In this document: piece after piece, positions 26,327 through 37,124 of the stretch
How the letters are laid out: every line of letters begins with the position of its first letter
Position numbering within the stretch: position 1 is the first letter of the stretch
Assembly (NCBI RefSeq): GCF_037102585.1
Contig: NW_027043820.1
Coordinates: forward strand, 2,080,501 to 2,144,500
DNA: 64,000 nt
From: Saccharomycopsis crataegensis
Lineage: Eukaryota > Ascomycota > Saccharomycetes > Ascoideales > Saccharomycopsidaceae
Direction of reading: 5' to 3'
Notes under the pieces: model-generated
Database searches by the model: none
What the model saw: the letters and a program-made list of their open reading frames with translations, nothing else
Told to the model about the DNA's origin: nothing
Made by a program: the position numbers and the translations under genes

Positions 26327-27232
26327 CAACAATCAAAAAAAGCACACACACACACACACAAATATTGCCACAAAATAGTTACAACTTTTGACGAGTCAAA
26401 TGAGATAGATGATTGGTTTTACTGATGTGTGTGAGTTGAGGGAACAAAAAAAAAAAAAAAAAAAAAAATTTTTTCTCAGTGTATTTTTTTTTATTTTTTT
26501 TTTTTTTTTGTGATGCGCTGAGATAAGATGAGCCAGAATATGATGTTGAATGATACCACATATATGAAGCAGCTATCCATTCATTCATTTGGGTGAATGA
26601 TGACCATTTGGAATTTTCCTTTTTCTTTCCTTGAGTATATCTTGATGATAATATATAAGTATGAATAGGTATTTTTTCCAAGTTTTGCGAGTCGATTTGA
26701 TAATTCACCCTGTCCCAAAAACCCAGATATTTGTCACGTCGCCGACCAATGATTTTGCGTAAATTACTAAACATCTCATAATGTCGTTGTTGTTTCCACA
26801 ATGAAAAAAAAAAAAAAAAATTGATCATTATTGATAAATTTTAAACTCATGATATATTGATAATGCAAATTTAGATAGTCATAACAGATAGTCGTAGCAA
26901 ATCATCTAGTCGCTAAAAAATGCAAAGGAAAATCAGCCATCCAAACCGATGATAATGCAAATTTTCTTGGACTGGATTGAATATTGAAAAGAAAAAAGAA
27001 AAAAGAAAAAAAAAGAAAGCAACAAATTAAAAAGTAGAATAAAAAGATTTAGCAGTAATAAAGAAAAATGAATCATCAACGACTATTCAAATCGGAATCT
27101 TATAGCAACAGTTATTTAGTACATCAAAATTGATGAATAGCACAAAAACCGATAAAAAAGCTGGACACAAAAACTGTCATCTCTGGATCTCATTAGGTAA
27201 ACCCTTTCTAATATTTTTTTTTTTTAGTTGTG
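26327..27232. other. Intergenic region between TRM2 and glycogenin
   Basis: A 906-bp spacer: TRM2 promoter and 3' flank of glycogenin. It contains a (CA)n tract at about 26343-26360, a long A-tract/T-tract junction at 26445-26475 and a T run at 26498-26509. A PAC-like GATGAGC at 26527-26533 lies about 200 bp before TRM2. A 149-codon ATG frame on the minus strand here is built around homopolymers and is not accepted. Confidence 0.5.
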
Positions 27233-28968
27233 TCACTCTTTTGGGTCAGACTCTTCAAAATTATTAGCAATCGCGGCATTATTGTAGCCCATTTTATCAT
27301 CCAGATAGAATGGTTTCCGTTTGTCAGACATCTTTTCGTGTTCAAGAACTGACGCTTGGGCTAAATTACTTTTAACTTCATTATCAAAAGTATTTAACGA
27401 GCTCATATCCATGAATTCGCTTATGACACTTGACAGATCATCGTCATCGTATTCTGCATACTGGTTTGCCAAATCGGATGATGTTGGAGACCCAAAACTA
27501 TTGATGGAACACGAGGCAAATTCATTGACACTGGTCAAGATCTGCTGCGATTCATGTTTGATATCATTGATGTTTTGAACCGTCATCGCGGTTTCTTGGG
27601 CAATGGCAGCTTGATGTGGGTTACTGTAGGTTGGAATACTTTCTGCCAGGACTGGAGATAATGAGGTGATTGAAGGTTTTTTCAAGATGCTTTTCAATGG
27701 TTTCAGCGAGCTAGGGGATGGAGGGGAAGGGGCAAGCGGTTTTTTGGATTTGGATCCTCGGCGCTTGGTTGGTTTTGATGGAGTTGAGGTGGTGGTGGTA
27801 GTGGGAGTTGCTGTTTGTTGGTTGAAAATTTTGCGAAATTTTGAAGAATGCGACCATTCATGGAGTGAAAAGTCAAAAGAAGAAGTAATGGCATCATAGC
27901 TTTTATTTTCAGAAGGATTTGTGAAATCGACATCAAAGGTACGTTCTGGCTCGAATGCATTCAAGTTAGTGGCCGATCCAGGGATCGGGGTGACTGATGA
28001 GGAGGAGGAGGAATAAGCACTGACATGCTTCGCCTTCCACTGTCGATTTTTAGCCTCTTTTTCTTTCCGTAACCATTCATCTTTGGCCTTCCGTTCACTG
28101 TCCAACCATTCTTGCCTTTCTCTATCTTGTCTTTGTTTGGCATCTTTTTCTTTTCTTAACCAGTTTTCTTGTAGAATCTTCTCATTTTCTAACCATGCAA
28201 TTTTCTCTTTGGCTTGTTTCTCTTTTCTTAGCCACTCTTCTTCGGCGAGTCTTGTAGCATTTTTCGCTTCAGCCTCTTTTTGCAACCATCCTTCTTTTGC
28301 TTGGGCCTCTTTTGACAACCAGTCTTGTCTTTCTTGGTGGGTCTTTTCAAATTCTCTTTGGTTAGTATTCCATTGATATTGGACCCGGTTTCCAACCCTC
28401 AACCAAGGGTTTTGGGGCTGCTCTTCACTTTCTATCAATTTTTCATTCGAATTCCGTAAAGATCTTCCGGACTTTTCGTTGGCAATGTCAAGTATTATTT
28501 GGGAATTGGCTTTAGTGGTAAACACTCTTGCATTTGTCAACATTCCATTATACGCCTCAACAATCCGTTTATTATGCTTCTTGTTTAATTCCGCATCGCC
28601 AGTGCTCCCCATTTTGGCAGCGTTATCGAATGGCAGGGTCTTTGGTGCGCTAGACGACACTCGAAATTTATGAGCTTGAGGTCCCGATTTCACTTCCGAT
28701 GGATCTTGGAATCTCGGGTTCCATACATCTTTGGAGACCCCGATGCTTTCGAAGTTGGAATATGTATGTGGATCAACCAAAAACGCCATGATTTGGTCAC
28801 GATTGACACTTGATGGCTTGGAAATCGTAGCATTGTCATAGTATTCCCATGCGCCGGAATTGGCAAAATGTCGTTCAGTATCGTGGACTGGCGGGAACAT
28901 TATGTTGATGATTTTGGAATCTTCAATAGACAAATTATTATAGGCGTTCTGCAAATCATTTGTGGTAA

Positions 28969-29014
<46 letters not shown>

Positions 29015-30202
29015 TGCATGGATACCGTTATCTCGTGGTTGTTGCTCCTCAGAGAAAAAGTGTTCATGATCATCTTGGGAATCCGATTTGTTGGCGTGTT
29101 TTTTTCGGTTCAACAATTCTTCTATTGATGGCAAAGGGATTGGTACATGTTGTGCTCCTTCTTCATTATTCAATTGATACAAAGATTGATTGTTAACTTT
29201 CCCATTGACATGATAGTCAAGATGATCTCTGTTAAACCCTTGGGCGTTGGCGATTTCTTGGGCGAAATTATTTTCCGGTTCGAATTTCCCGAAATTGAAA
29301 TCCTGGGGGAAATTATTCAATTCATTGACTTTACATACTGATTGGATATCACAACCGTCATAATTTTCGTGCCATTGTTTCCACCAAAGAAGCACTAATG
29401 AATCATAACTCCCGTCGTCACCATTCTTCTCAAGCGTTGATGATGATTCATAATACTGAATAAGGTTATTCCAAGGCTTAATAGATCCAATGAAATGTAA
29501 CACTTTAATTTCGGAGGAAAACCTCTTGAATGCCGGATTATATTGATACTGTCCGGTTGGTGTGACGTTATAAAGAAATGATAATGGTTTCCAAACTTGT
29601 TTCCCCTGGTGATTGAATTTCCCATGCAGGTTGAAATATTCATTGAGCAACCCTTGGTCGGCCCCATCGAAAGAATTGGAAATTGACAGGTCAGAAATGA
29701 TCCTGAATAGTTCAGAATATGTGCTAATGGCAGGTTTTATCACGAACAATCCTGAATTGAAAATATCAGGCCAGCCGGAATCCGGGACCGCGTAGATTTC
29801 ATTTTCCTGCACTTCAGTTCGTGGGTCTAATAACAAATTATCAATGTTTTGCAATACCAACATATCACAATCCAAATATACGATCCTCTCAAAACGATCA
29901 TAGAGCTTGAATACTTGAATTTTCGTCAATGTTTGCACGAGTTCTGGCCGTTTCGTCAATTCGTTCAAGTTGGCAATATCGGTGGCATTGGTCGAGGCAA
30001 ACACATCGACGGAAATCATTTGATCGAATGCCAGAGACAACACATTTTGCTGGTGATTGGTGAAGATTTTGTCCTTGGGAATCAAGCAAACGAGTTTCCC
30101 TGCGATGTTGTGATGTTTTTTAAGAGAATTAGCAAGGACCAATGCCCCAGGAATATACGACGCTGAATAAAGTAATGTGACATAAGCAAATGGTAGTGTC
30201 AT
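27233..30202 (-). CDS. GLG1: Glycogenin, glycogen synthesis initiator, with an unusual long C-terminal tail
   Basis: A 989-residue protein. The frame continues upstream only through a GTG and a poly-Lys/Arg region, so ATG 30200-30202 (MTLPFAYVTLLYSASYIPGA) is chosen. The GT8 domain covers about 1-330: DxD motif YLDCDML (Asp111, Asp113), FNSGLFVIKP, DQGLLNEYF and LHFIGSIKPWN. Glycogenin self-glucosylates on Tyr from UDP-glucose and primes glycogen synthase. After it come a poly-Asn run (about 398-412, an AAT microsatellite at 28968-29013) and a second conserved-looking block, WNPRFQDPSEVKSGPQ. Residues 628-722 form a Trp-Leu periodic, highly charged helix (see findings). A Ser/Pro/Thr-rich basic region and an acidic C-terminus (EYDDDDLSSVISEFMDM) close the protein. 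The paralogue (GLG1 or GLG2) cannot be told; the symbol marks the family. Confidence 0.93.
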
Positions 30203-30791
30203 TATTGCAATGGAAGAACAATCATATGTAGAAAAATCTGCCACAATAGGGATCGAAACCAGTATTGGAAGATAAAGATTACAGAAGATGGAAAAGTGTG
30301 AATTTTTTTTTTTTCTTCTTCTTCTTCTTCTTTTTTTTTTTTTTTCTTCACTCTTGATTAAGTTATTGGGAACCACGCATACACAACAACAACAACAACA
30401 ACAATAAAAAAAAAAAAAAAAAGCTCCGCAGTGAAGACTCTGATTTCAATTTCTCTGAACAAAACCAATCCAGATCGAAGATCAACGATATGATAGGAAG
30501 CGATGATCGGAATGATTGAAAAAAAAGCTAGCTAGCAAGCGAGTGAATGGAGATATTTTCCAACCACAGCATTATTTATACAGAGAGGCTGGGAAGAAAC
30601 ACACAAAAAATATGCCAAAAATCGCCGGTCTCGCGCAGCACTATGCGGGTGAATGCGCCTGTCAAAAACAAACAGTCACCAAGCGGATCAAACTTACAAT
30701 AATCATCATAATGACATAATATAATAATTACAAACCGTACTTTGAAAGACATATATATATATATATATCGCACATACACATCTATATACAT
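30203..30791. other. Intergenic region between glycogenin and RKM1
   Basis: A 589-bp promoter of glycogenin plus 3' flank of RKM1. It has T/TTC-rich tracts at 30305-30345, a (CAA)n stretch at 30384-30404, poly(A) at 30407-30422 and an (AT)n tract at about 30750-30769. No gene is recognised. Confidence 0.5.
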
Positions 30792-32528
30792 TCAAACAGC
30801 TTTGCGCTCGAGTAAGAATAGCTCATTATTGGCGGATCTGGTATAGCAAACACGGTCGGCCACCGTGCCGGCAATAATAAACTGTTTGATCCCCCACTCT
30901 CCATGGCCATAGATTTCCGGGATTTTCTGGGGCAATGATGGGAAAAACGTCTTATACAATGGATGGTATTCCAAAACGTCTTCTTTGGTAACGACAATCG
31001 ATTTTGCAACCTGTTTAAACTCGTCAACAATGAATTGTGGTGGTTTGACGCTCGATTTTTCACCGTCGTTGAATAAATTGACACTTCTTACCACCCAAAG
31101 AAGAAACACTTGATCGACGATTTTCTGTTTCACAAGAGTGTCGTAAGACGAAACCCCGATGGTGAGTAAAAGTGAATTCATGAACGGTTTATCATTTTTG
31201 AGCACCGTCTTGAATGATAATGGCTTGTGTTTCTTCAATAATGATTTCTCAAGCTTGCCGATTTCTTCAAAACAGCTTTGGAAAAGCTTTTTTTGACATA
31301 GCATGTAACTTTTCACCACCTTGATCACCGATGGACTGACTTTGGAGGCCATTGAGGTGTTAATCTTCCCCTGAGTTTTGTAAAATTCCACTTTCTGGTT
31401 GATGATACTGGCAAGCTGGGTTAAGCCGTCCAATTTCATTCGCAATGTGATCATAGCTTTTTCACTTTTCAACTGTACTAAAAACGCAAAAAAATTCACG
31501 AGGTTTTCTGGCAAGCAGTCATTATTAGTGATCAGGAAATTGATCCCAATAGAAGATGCGCCCTCCGGTAATTTGATCCCCAACTGCTTGGCGTCGGTAA
31601 TTTGCGACTCGTCAACTTTTAGGGTGACAAACGTCTCATCGAATTCGTTATTTTCCAAAACAAACCCGTACCCTAAAAGCAATCCGGTATTTGATTTGTC
31701 GCCGTAATTATTGAACAATTCATCTCCGGATTTCAACGATTGTTTCGGGACGAAATTCACTTGATGATCTACATACGACCAACCGACTTTTGCAGTATGT
31801 TTATGATTCAATAAATCCAAAATTGGTATGAGACATGCTTGGTTAAGGTCTTTAACATGATCATTGATAATAAAGTACGGAAACGCTCTGGAGGTGAAAA
31901 TGTTGGCGGCCCAGAGATACGCAGGGAAACTTAACCATGAAGTAACTGTATTTAATTTGTGTTTGGAAGTTGTCAAACCTTGGAGCTTGGCTAACTCGGT
32001 GTTGCCAATGGTGGCCCAATTTGGGAATTTCTGGCAAATCACCGTGATGAGGGATTGCCATTCTTGGAGCAATGATTGGTATTGTCTGTTCAAGAGAATC
32101 CCGGCATCGGTTCCCTTTAGCAAAGATTTTTCATCCTCATTCCACCAAAATGGGTTGTTTAAAGTTTCTGGCAAGTAGTCAATGTAATGTTTCCATTTTT
32201 CCGAGCAATTGACACCGTCTGTGGTCAAGATTGTTGGTTCGTTGGTGTCAAATTTCAATTTCGCCACAAATAGCTGCAACCAACTATTGTTGATATTTGT
32301 TGGGTCATTTTCCTTCACGCCGAAATAATCAGTAGCGTAGTCTGGAGTGATTAGGATATTCTTGGACACTTGAATGAGTGAAAATGACTCTTGAACGTCG
32401 TCGTTGACAATTGCATGAACTCCCGAAGCTTCGCTATATTTGAATACCACCCGCGAGTCTATCGACGATCCTTGTTGCTTGGACCATTCCACAAGGTTGT
32501 TTAATTTGGTTTCTTGATTCCCCAGCAT
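30792..32528 (-). CDS. RKM1: SET-domain ribosomal protein lysine methyltransferase Rkm1
   Basis: A 578-residue protein; the codons before ATG 32526-32528 are GAA and TTG, so the first Met is used. It aligns by eye with S. cerevisiae Rkm1 (583 residues): NSWLQLFVAKLKFD, YIDYLPETLNNPFWWNEDE, YLWAANIFTSRAFPYFI, and LIPILDLLNHKHTAKVGW (AdoMet-binding Asn-His). LFNNYGDKSNTGLLLGYGF supplies the catalytic Tyr region, and the tail carries the RuBisCO-LSMT substrate-binding helices. Rkm1 methylates lysines of the large-subunit protein uL14/RPL23. A 60-bp (ATT)20 microsatellite starts only 6 bp before the ATG, so the 5' UTR or core promoter is largely this repeat. Confidence 0.9.
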   Translation of the reverse strand: MLGNQETKLNNLVEWSKQQGSSIDSRVVFKYSEASGVHAIVNDDVQESFSLIQVSKNILITPDYATDYFGVKENDPTNINNSWLQLFVAKLKFDTNEPTILTTDGVNCSEKWKHYIDYLPETLNNPFWWNEDEKSLLKGTDAGILLNRQYQSLLQEWQSLITVICQKFPNWATIGNTELAKLQGLTTSKHKLNTVTSWLSFPAYLWAANIFTSRAFPYFIINDHVKDLNQACLIPILDLLNHKHTAKVGWSYVDHQVNFVPKQSLKSGDELFNNYGDKSNTGLLLGYGFVLENNEFDETFVTLKVDESQITDAKQLGIKLPEGASSIGINFLITNNDCLPENLVNFFAFLVQLKSEKAMITLRMKLDGLTQLASIINQKVEFYKTQGKINTSMASKVSPSVIKVVKSYMLCQKKLFQSCFEEIGKLEKSLLKKHKPLSFKTVLKNDKPFMNSLLLTIGVSSYDTLVKQKIVDQVFLLWVVRSVNLFNDGEKSSVKPPQFIVDEFKQVAKSIVVTKEDVLEYHPLYKTFFPSLPQKIPEIYGHGEWGIKQFIIAGTVADRVCYTRSANNELFLLERKAV

Positions 32529-32533
32529 TTCCA

Positions 32534-32593
<60 letters not shown>
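32534..32593. repeat. (ATT)20 microsatellite directly upstream of RKM1
   Basis: An uninterrupted trinucleotide repeat of about 60 bp sits immediately 5' of the RKM1 start codon. On the gene's strand it reads (AAT)n, which contains TAA stops in one frame and no ATG. Length variation could shift the promoter spacing. Confidence 0.95.
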
Positions 32594-32832
32594 CCTGATA
32601 AGTAGTACAGTGTGTGTTCTCACTGACTCTGTTTCATATGGTTATTGATGATTGAAGGAGTGAAAATTTGTCCCTCGCCACGCCCACGTGAGGGTCACCC
32701 CCGATCGGGGTTGCCCAGGGCGAAATCAATAAGTAAATACCAACTTGAAATTCCAAGACTTTTCGACAATCAATATTCAATGGATGGATGAATGAATGAA
32801 TGCACTACTGGGGTGGAATAAGCAGGAGAGAG

Positions 32833-32877
<45 letters not shown>
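32833..32877. repeat. Poly(A) homopolymer, 45 bp
   Basis: An uninterrupted run of 45 A on the plus strand, the longest perfect homopolymer in the window, lies about 305 bp upstream of RKM1. Such tracts exclude nucleosomes and are prone to length change and sequencing error. Confidence 0.95.
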
Positions 32878-32879
<2 letters not shown>

Positions 32880-35177
32880 TTTAATCTGTGGAAACTTCTC
32901 TGGCATTCCATTTGTGCCATTTTTGGACAACAAACTCCCTTCGGGATATTTGGAATGTGGATGGGTGGATATATAGAGCCTGCATTAACGAAGCTTAATC
33001 CCTCGTTAATGTTTTTGCCAATTGGGGAGGGGTGGAATTGCAACAAGGTGAGCATCGACGGTACTTTTACTTACGGTGGGATTTAATTCAATGGTAATGT
33101 GCTGCTATTATTAATATTATCATCATTATTATTTTTGATGGCTTGAATAGGATTTTTATTTTATTTTATTTTATTTTATTTTATTTCATTTTATTTTATT
33201 TTATTTTGTTCTGTCGATGTTCCCCCCCTCCCTCATATATGGCCCATCAATCATCTTTATTATTATTTACGGATGCTGCTGCGGAAGAATTTTTTTAAGC
33301 TTCTTTTTGAGTGCGGTAATTATTAACACGGCAAAAAAGGTGCTTTAGTGGCTAATTTTACCTTTGTGTTTCTGATACTTCTTCATGTGGAATGCATGAG
33401 TCGTGGAATTTCAGGAACTAATTTTTGTATTCATGTTGGCCGTACTACTGTTAGTATAATATGTCATCATGATCTGATCTGTAGAGAGAGAGAGAGAGAG
33501 AGAACTTGTCGTCGTCAAGCTGAATCCAGCAATTTTTCATTCGCAGTCTTGTGGTAACTTGAGTTTATAAATGGAAAAAAAAAAATAAAGAAATAAAGAA
33601 ATAAAAAAAGTCTGTGATGAGAGATTTTCTAGGTGAATCCCCACTACATATTGGTGCCGAGTATGGTGGTTATCAATAGTCTGGGACACTTACTTTTACT
33701 TACTAACTTGGTGGATGTTTTTTGTTTTTGTTTTGTTTGTTTTTTTTGACTCGCTGCCATCGGAGATCAATGGATATATCTGTGCCCATCCAATCCAATC
33801 TATTATTAGCCACTTTTCTTTTAATTCCCCTCCCTGACTAAATGTTCTAAATATCCATAAATAAATTGAATGGAATGGTGCTGTGCTGTGCTGTGCTGTG
33901 CTATGCTGTGGTTTCTTCTCCCCCGATTGACCGATGTTGTTGTGTCATCTAATGGAGAATCCAAGTTATGCGCAGCACTTAGTAACACTACTAATCAATA
34001 TAACAAACATTCTTCTATGATTCGATATCTCTTGCTGTTGCATTTGTTAGTGTATATGTACACTAGTGAAGCTTAATGGGACATTTCATTTCATTTCCAA
34101 AACAAATATTAAAATAAAAATAAATAAAAAAAAAAAAACAATATCACTATCGCAATCACCACATTGTACTAAGTCACAAAGATCTACAGCTTCACTGAAG
34201 AATCTGGTTCATTCATAATTGCATCGGTCCGCAATTAGTCTAGAGAATTTCACCCCCATGGGGTGGATTGGATACTTTGATTTATTTATTTATTTATTGA
34301 TTTATTGATTTATTAATTTATTTATTAATTTATTTATTTTTTCCATTTAGCTAAAGCCCGAGCTAAATTGATGCTAAACTAAACTAATCTGCATTCCACC
34401 ACTCTCTTCTTCTTCTTCTTTTTTTTTTTTGCAACTATCCAACCATAATTATGAATTGGGAATGATAATTAAGTGCCTTAATAGTTTCTACTACCATGTG
34501 TTTTTAGCTTGTAATTTTTTGTTACGTTTTATCTCCGTTGGCTGATTGTTATTGCCTGCTATTTATTTATTTATTTTACGTCACGGGAATTATAGTTAGT
34601 TGTGAGATTGATTGGCGATTGTTAATCCCTGCCAGAGAATCGTAATCTTATGCTTTTAAACAACAATAAATAAATAAATAAATAAATAAAACAAAGGAAA
34701 TATATTTGATTATGACATGATTTCTTGTGAAGGGTCTTTGGCACAACAGATTGCAATTTAAAACACAATCCCTACCTACTGCCCTCAAAAATAAAAATCT
34801 CACTCAAATTTTACGAGATATTATTCATACACAACCAACCCAAACTACAAAAAGTCATTCAGCAATATAGCAAAAAAAAAAATAGCGTAATAATGTCAAT
34901 AATGATCATTTAAAGTGTTTATAGAAATATTTGCAGAGATATATGTATAATAATATAGTATAATAAATAAACGATCAACACCAAAAATACAATAAGCGGA
35001 TATGGGAGAAAGAAAAAAAAAACAATCAAAAGACAATCAGACATCAGCAGGACAAAGACCCAAGAAACAAATGAAAAGAACAGAAGATAAAACTACTCAA
35101 CAAATAAATATCAGTTTCTTTAAAAAAAAAATCGTAACCTAACCTAACCTTTCCATTTTCTATAAAGTGATTATTCG

Positions 35178-37124
35178 TCATGAAGACTCCCCCCTTTTAA
35201 GTTTGGGATCTTGTGAATGTGAATCAGCTTCATTACCGTAAAAATAAGGAAATTGGCGTGGTTCTTGTTTCATCGGTTGAGAGTATGGCGAATTGAAAGA
35301 TGACGCATATTGATATATTGATGGTCCAGCATAGCCCATCATCTGCTGTGGATTGACTTGATGAGGAGCATTCATCATTTGTGACCCACCCCCAGGAAGG
35401 AAATTGGTATACTGTTGTTGCTGCTGCTGTGGTGGTGGTGGTGGTGGTTGCTGTGGATGTGGTTCGTGATATGTTTGTAGTGAAGGTCCCATCAATTGCG
35501 GAGATTGTTGAGGAAGATTTGAAACAATAGTTGTGTTTGTGGTAGGCGGAGCAGCAGGGACGCTACCAGAAGAAGGAGAAGAAGAAGAATGATAAGTGGC
35601 ACCAGCACTTTCTGGAAGGTTAATTGGGGTAAATTTCATAGAGTTGCTGTCCAAAGTTGGAGTATATGGAGCAGAATACGATTGTTGAGATTGTGACGAG
35701 CCTAATTGTTGAGAATGTGATCCCAATTGTTGAGGATGTGAACCTAATACTGGGTAGCTATCGTGAGATGGCAGCATTAATGAAGAATCATCATAATCAC
35801 AACTATATTTATTTAATACCCGATGAATTGCATCACTGAGGCATCCCCAAGGGAAAACTTTGACGTCTTTTTCAATATTTCTTGGTCTTGGTGCCGGGTA
35901 CTTCATTATCGCGGTGAAGAATTCCAAATAATCTTTTTTAGCTCTGGCAATCGTCAACGGTTTCAAGCCTTGTAAATTTCTTCTGATCCGATTTTTCTCC
36001 TCCACTGCAAACCGTTGATTAACAAAGCGCTCCAATAGTTGAATGACATCTACCGAAGTGACAAAATACTGGGTCTTCAAAGAACTGTCTTTTGGTGGGT
36101 GATCCCAGTGTAAGCAACTAATAACGGTATCAGCCGGGTCGTAATCAGTTTGATCAATCGGAGTATATTCCACTTGTAAGCTCGAACCTTTTTGAACCCA
36201 GTCAAATTTTACCAATCTTCGACCATTCTGAATCTCCTTTGCGGTCCAATTGCGAGTCATGGAATTCAATTCCCCATGAATATGTAACGAGACTCTTGGA
36301 TACCGGCGAGGGTCGGGATGTGCAGCATAACCACTGGTTCCATTGGTACCAGGGGCTTTGTGAATCGGCAACGATGTTGTTCTCACAAGCCGAGGAACGA
36401 TGTTATTCATCACCGATACTTGGTGGTTCGCCAAGTCTTGTGAGTAATTTAAAGAAGCATTAGAGCGAAGGGCGCCTGGGAAACTATTTCTTTGTAATGA
36501 AGGTTCAGTGGTAGATGTGGTAGATAGGTGGTTATTATGAGAATTGGTTGGGTATCCAAGTCCGTCTCCTGTTGAAGATTGGCCACTTGGTGCTGATTGA
36601 GGAGGGCCCATTCTGACAGAGCTTTTGGAGGAAGAGGGATAGCCATAAGAAAAAGAGTTTCTGTATGATCCTTGATCGGGAGTATAAGGTTGAGATGTAG
36701 ATGATGTTGCCGTAGCTGGTGAAGAGGGATCAATATTATATTTTTGAACTTGAGGGGGGTAAATATAGGGCTGTTGCTGCTGCTGCTGCTGCTGGTGGTG
36801 ATGTTGATGATGTTGATGATGTTGATGATGTTGATGATGTTGTTGTTGGGAAGGGGGAAGACCAGCAGTATCGGCAACTGCATGTTGGTATTCATTGGTA
36901 GCAATAGGGAGAGATTGTGTCACTGGGGGCGATGGGAAGGATACATATTGCGGATAAACTGGAGGAGGTTGTGTTTGAGGGGTCTGTGGATGGCGGACTG
37001 GTTGGGAGTCTTGAGGCAGGTATCTGAATGAGTTGTTGTATTGATTGTAAGGGAATTTATTCTTCTCAGAATTCAGCATTTTCATGAAATAATCTATGGA
37101 AGTTGAAGTCACAGACAAGCTCAT
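35178..37124 (-). CDS. Medusa (MedA)-like developmental transcription regulator, DUF7082 domain
   Basis: A 648-residue protein from ATG 37122-37124. The conserved core spans about residues 280-440: RNWTAKEIQNGRRLVKFDW (Trp293 onward), FVTSVDVIQLLERFV, FAVEEKNRIRRNLQGLKPLT, and PRPRNIEKDVKVFPWGCL (Trp426). This is the block I know from Aspergillus MedA and its fungal relatives, regulators of conidiation, biofilm and adhesion. Both flanks are low-complexity: a Gln/His tract encoded by CAG/CAT repeats (36771-36843) near residues 94-118, and Pro/Gln/Ser-rich C-terminal sequence with PPPPPPQQQQQQ. Glutamine-rich flanks fit a transcription factor. It sits between two 2.6-kb intergenic regions, typical of developmentally controlled yeast regulators. 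The assignment is from memory of the motif. Confidence 0.8.
   Translation of the reverse strand: MSLSVTSTSIDYFMKMLNSEKNKFPYNQYNNSFRYLPQDSQPVRHPQTPQTQPPPVYPQYVSFPSPPVTQSLPIATNEYQHAVADTAGLPPSQQQHHQHHQHHQHHQHHHQQQQQQQQPYIYPPQVQKYNIDPSSPATATSSTSQPYTPDQGSYRNSFSYGYPSSSKSSVRMGPPQSAPSGQSSTGDGLGYPTNSHNNHLSTTSTTEPSLQRNSFPGALRSNASLNYSQDLANHQVSVMNNIVPRLVRTTSLPIHKAPGTNGTSGYAAHPDPRRYPRVSLHIHGELNSMTRNWTAKEIQNGRRLVKFDWVQKGSSLQVEYTPIDQTDYDPADTVISCLHWDHPPKDSSLKTQYFVTSVDVIQLLERFVNQRFAVEEKNRIRRNLQGLKPLTIARAKKDYLEFFTAIMKYPAPRPRNIEKDVKVFPWGCLSDAIHRVLNKYSCDYDDSSLMLPSHDSYPVLGSHPQQLGSHSQQLGSSQSQQSYSAPYTPTLDSNSMKFTPINLPESAGATYHSSSSPSSGSVPAAPPTTNTTIVSNLPQQSPQLMGPSLQTYHEPHPQQPPPPPPQQQQQQYTNFLPGGGSQMMNAPHQVNPQQMMGYAGPSIYQYASSFNSPYSQPMKQEPRQFPYFYGNEADSHSQDPKLKRGESS
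36771..36845. repeat. Coding CAG/CAT microsatellite (Gln/His tract)
   Basis: Within the Medusa-like gene, tandem GCTGCT and GATGTT units encode Gln runs and a repeated His-His-Gln pattern (about residues 94-118). Such coding repeats vary in length between strains and can tune transcription-factor activity. Confidence 0.9.

Larger units (their letters stand above)
32529..35177. other. 2.65-kb intergenic region: RKM1 promoter and 3' flank of the Medusa-like gene
   Basis: No gene is recognisable in this long stretch. It is dense in simple repeats: (ATT)20, poly(A)45, a TTTTA pentanucleotide array at about 33154-33207, (AG)n at 33483-33502, (GCTGT)n at 33880-33910, and TTTA arrays at 34279-34335 and 34560-34574. 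A GC-balanced island at 32880-33090 carries only short open frames. The length suggests a non-coding transcript or long regulatory tail, which is inference. Confidence 0.5.

Noticed and set aside
26379-26828. 149-codon minus-strand ATG frame between TRM2 and glycogenin
   Set aside because: Both ends are poly-Phe or poly-Lys from homopolymers and the middle has no recognised similarity; it overlaps the TRM2 promoter.
30203-30376. 58-residue N-terminal extension of glycogenin
   Set aside because: It starts at GTG, contains a Lys/Arg run from a microsatellite, and precedes the conserved glycogenin start.
32880-33086. Open frame after the 45-bp poly(A), possible retroposed copy
   Set aside because: The frame begins inside poly(A), encodes no recognisable protein, and no target-site duplication is apparent.
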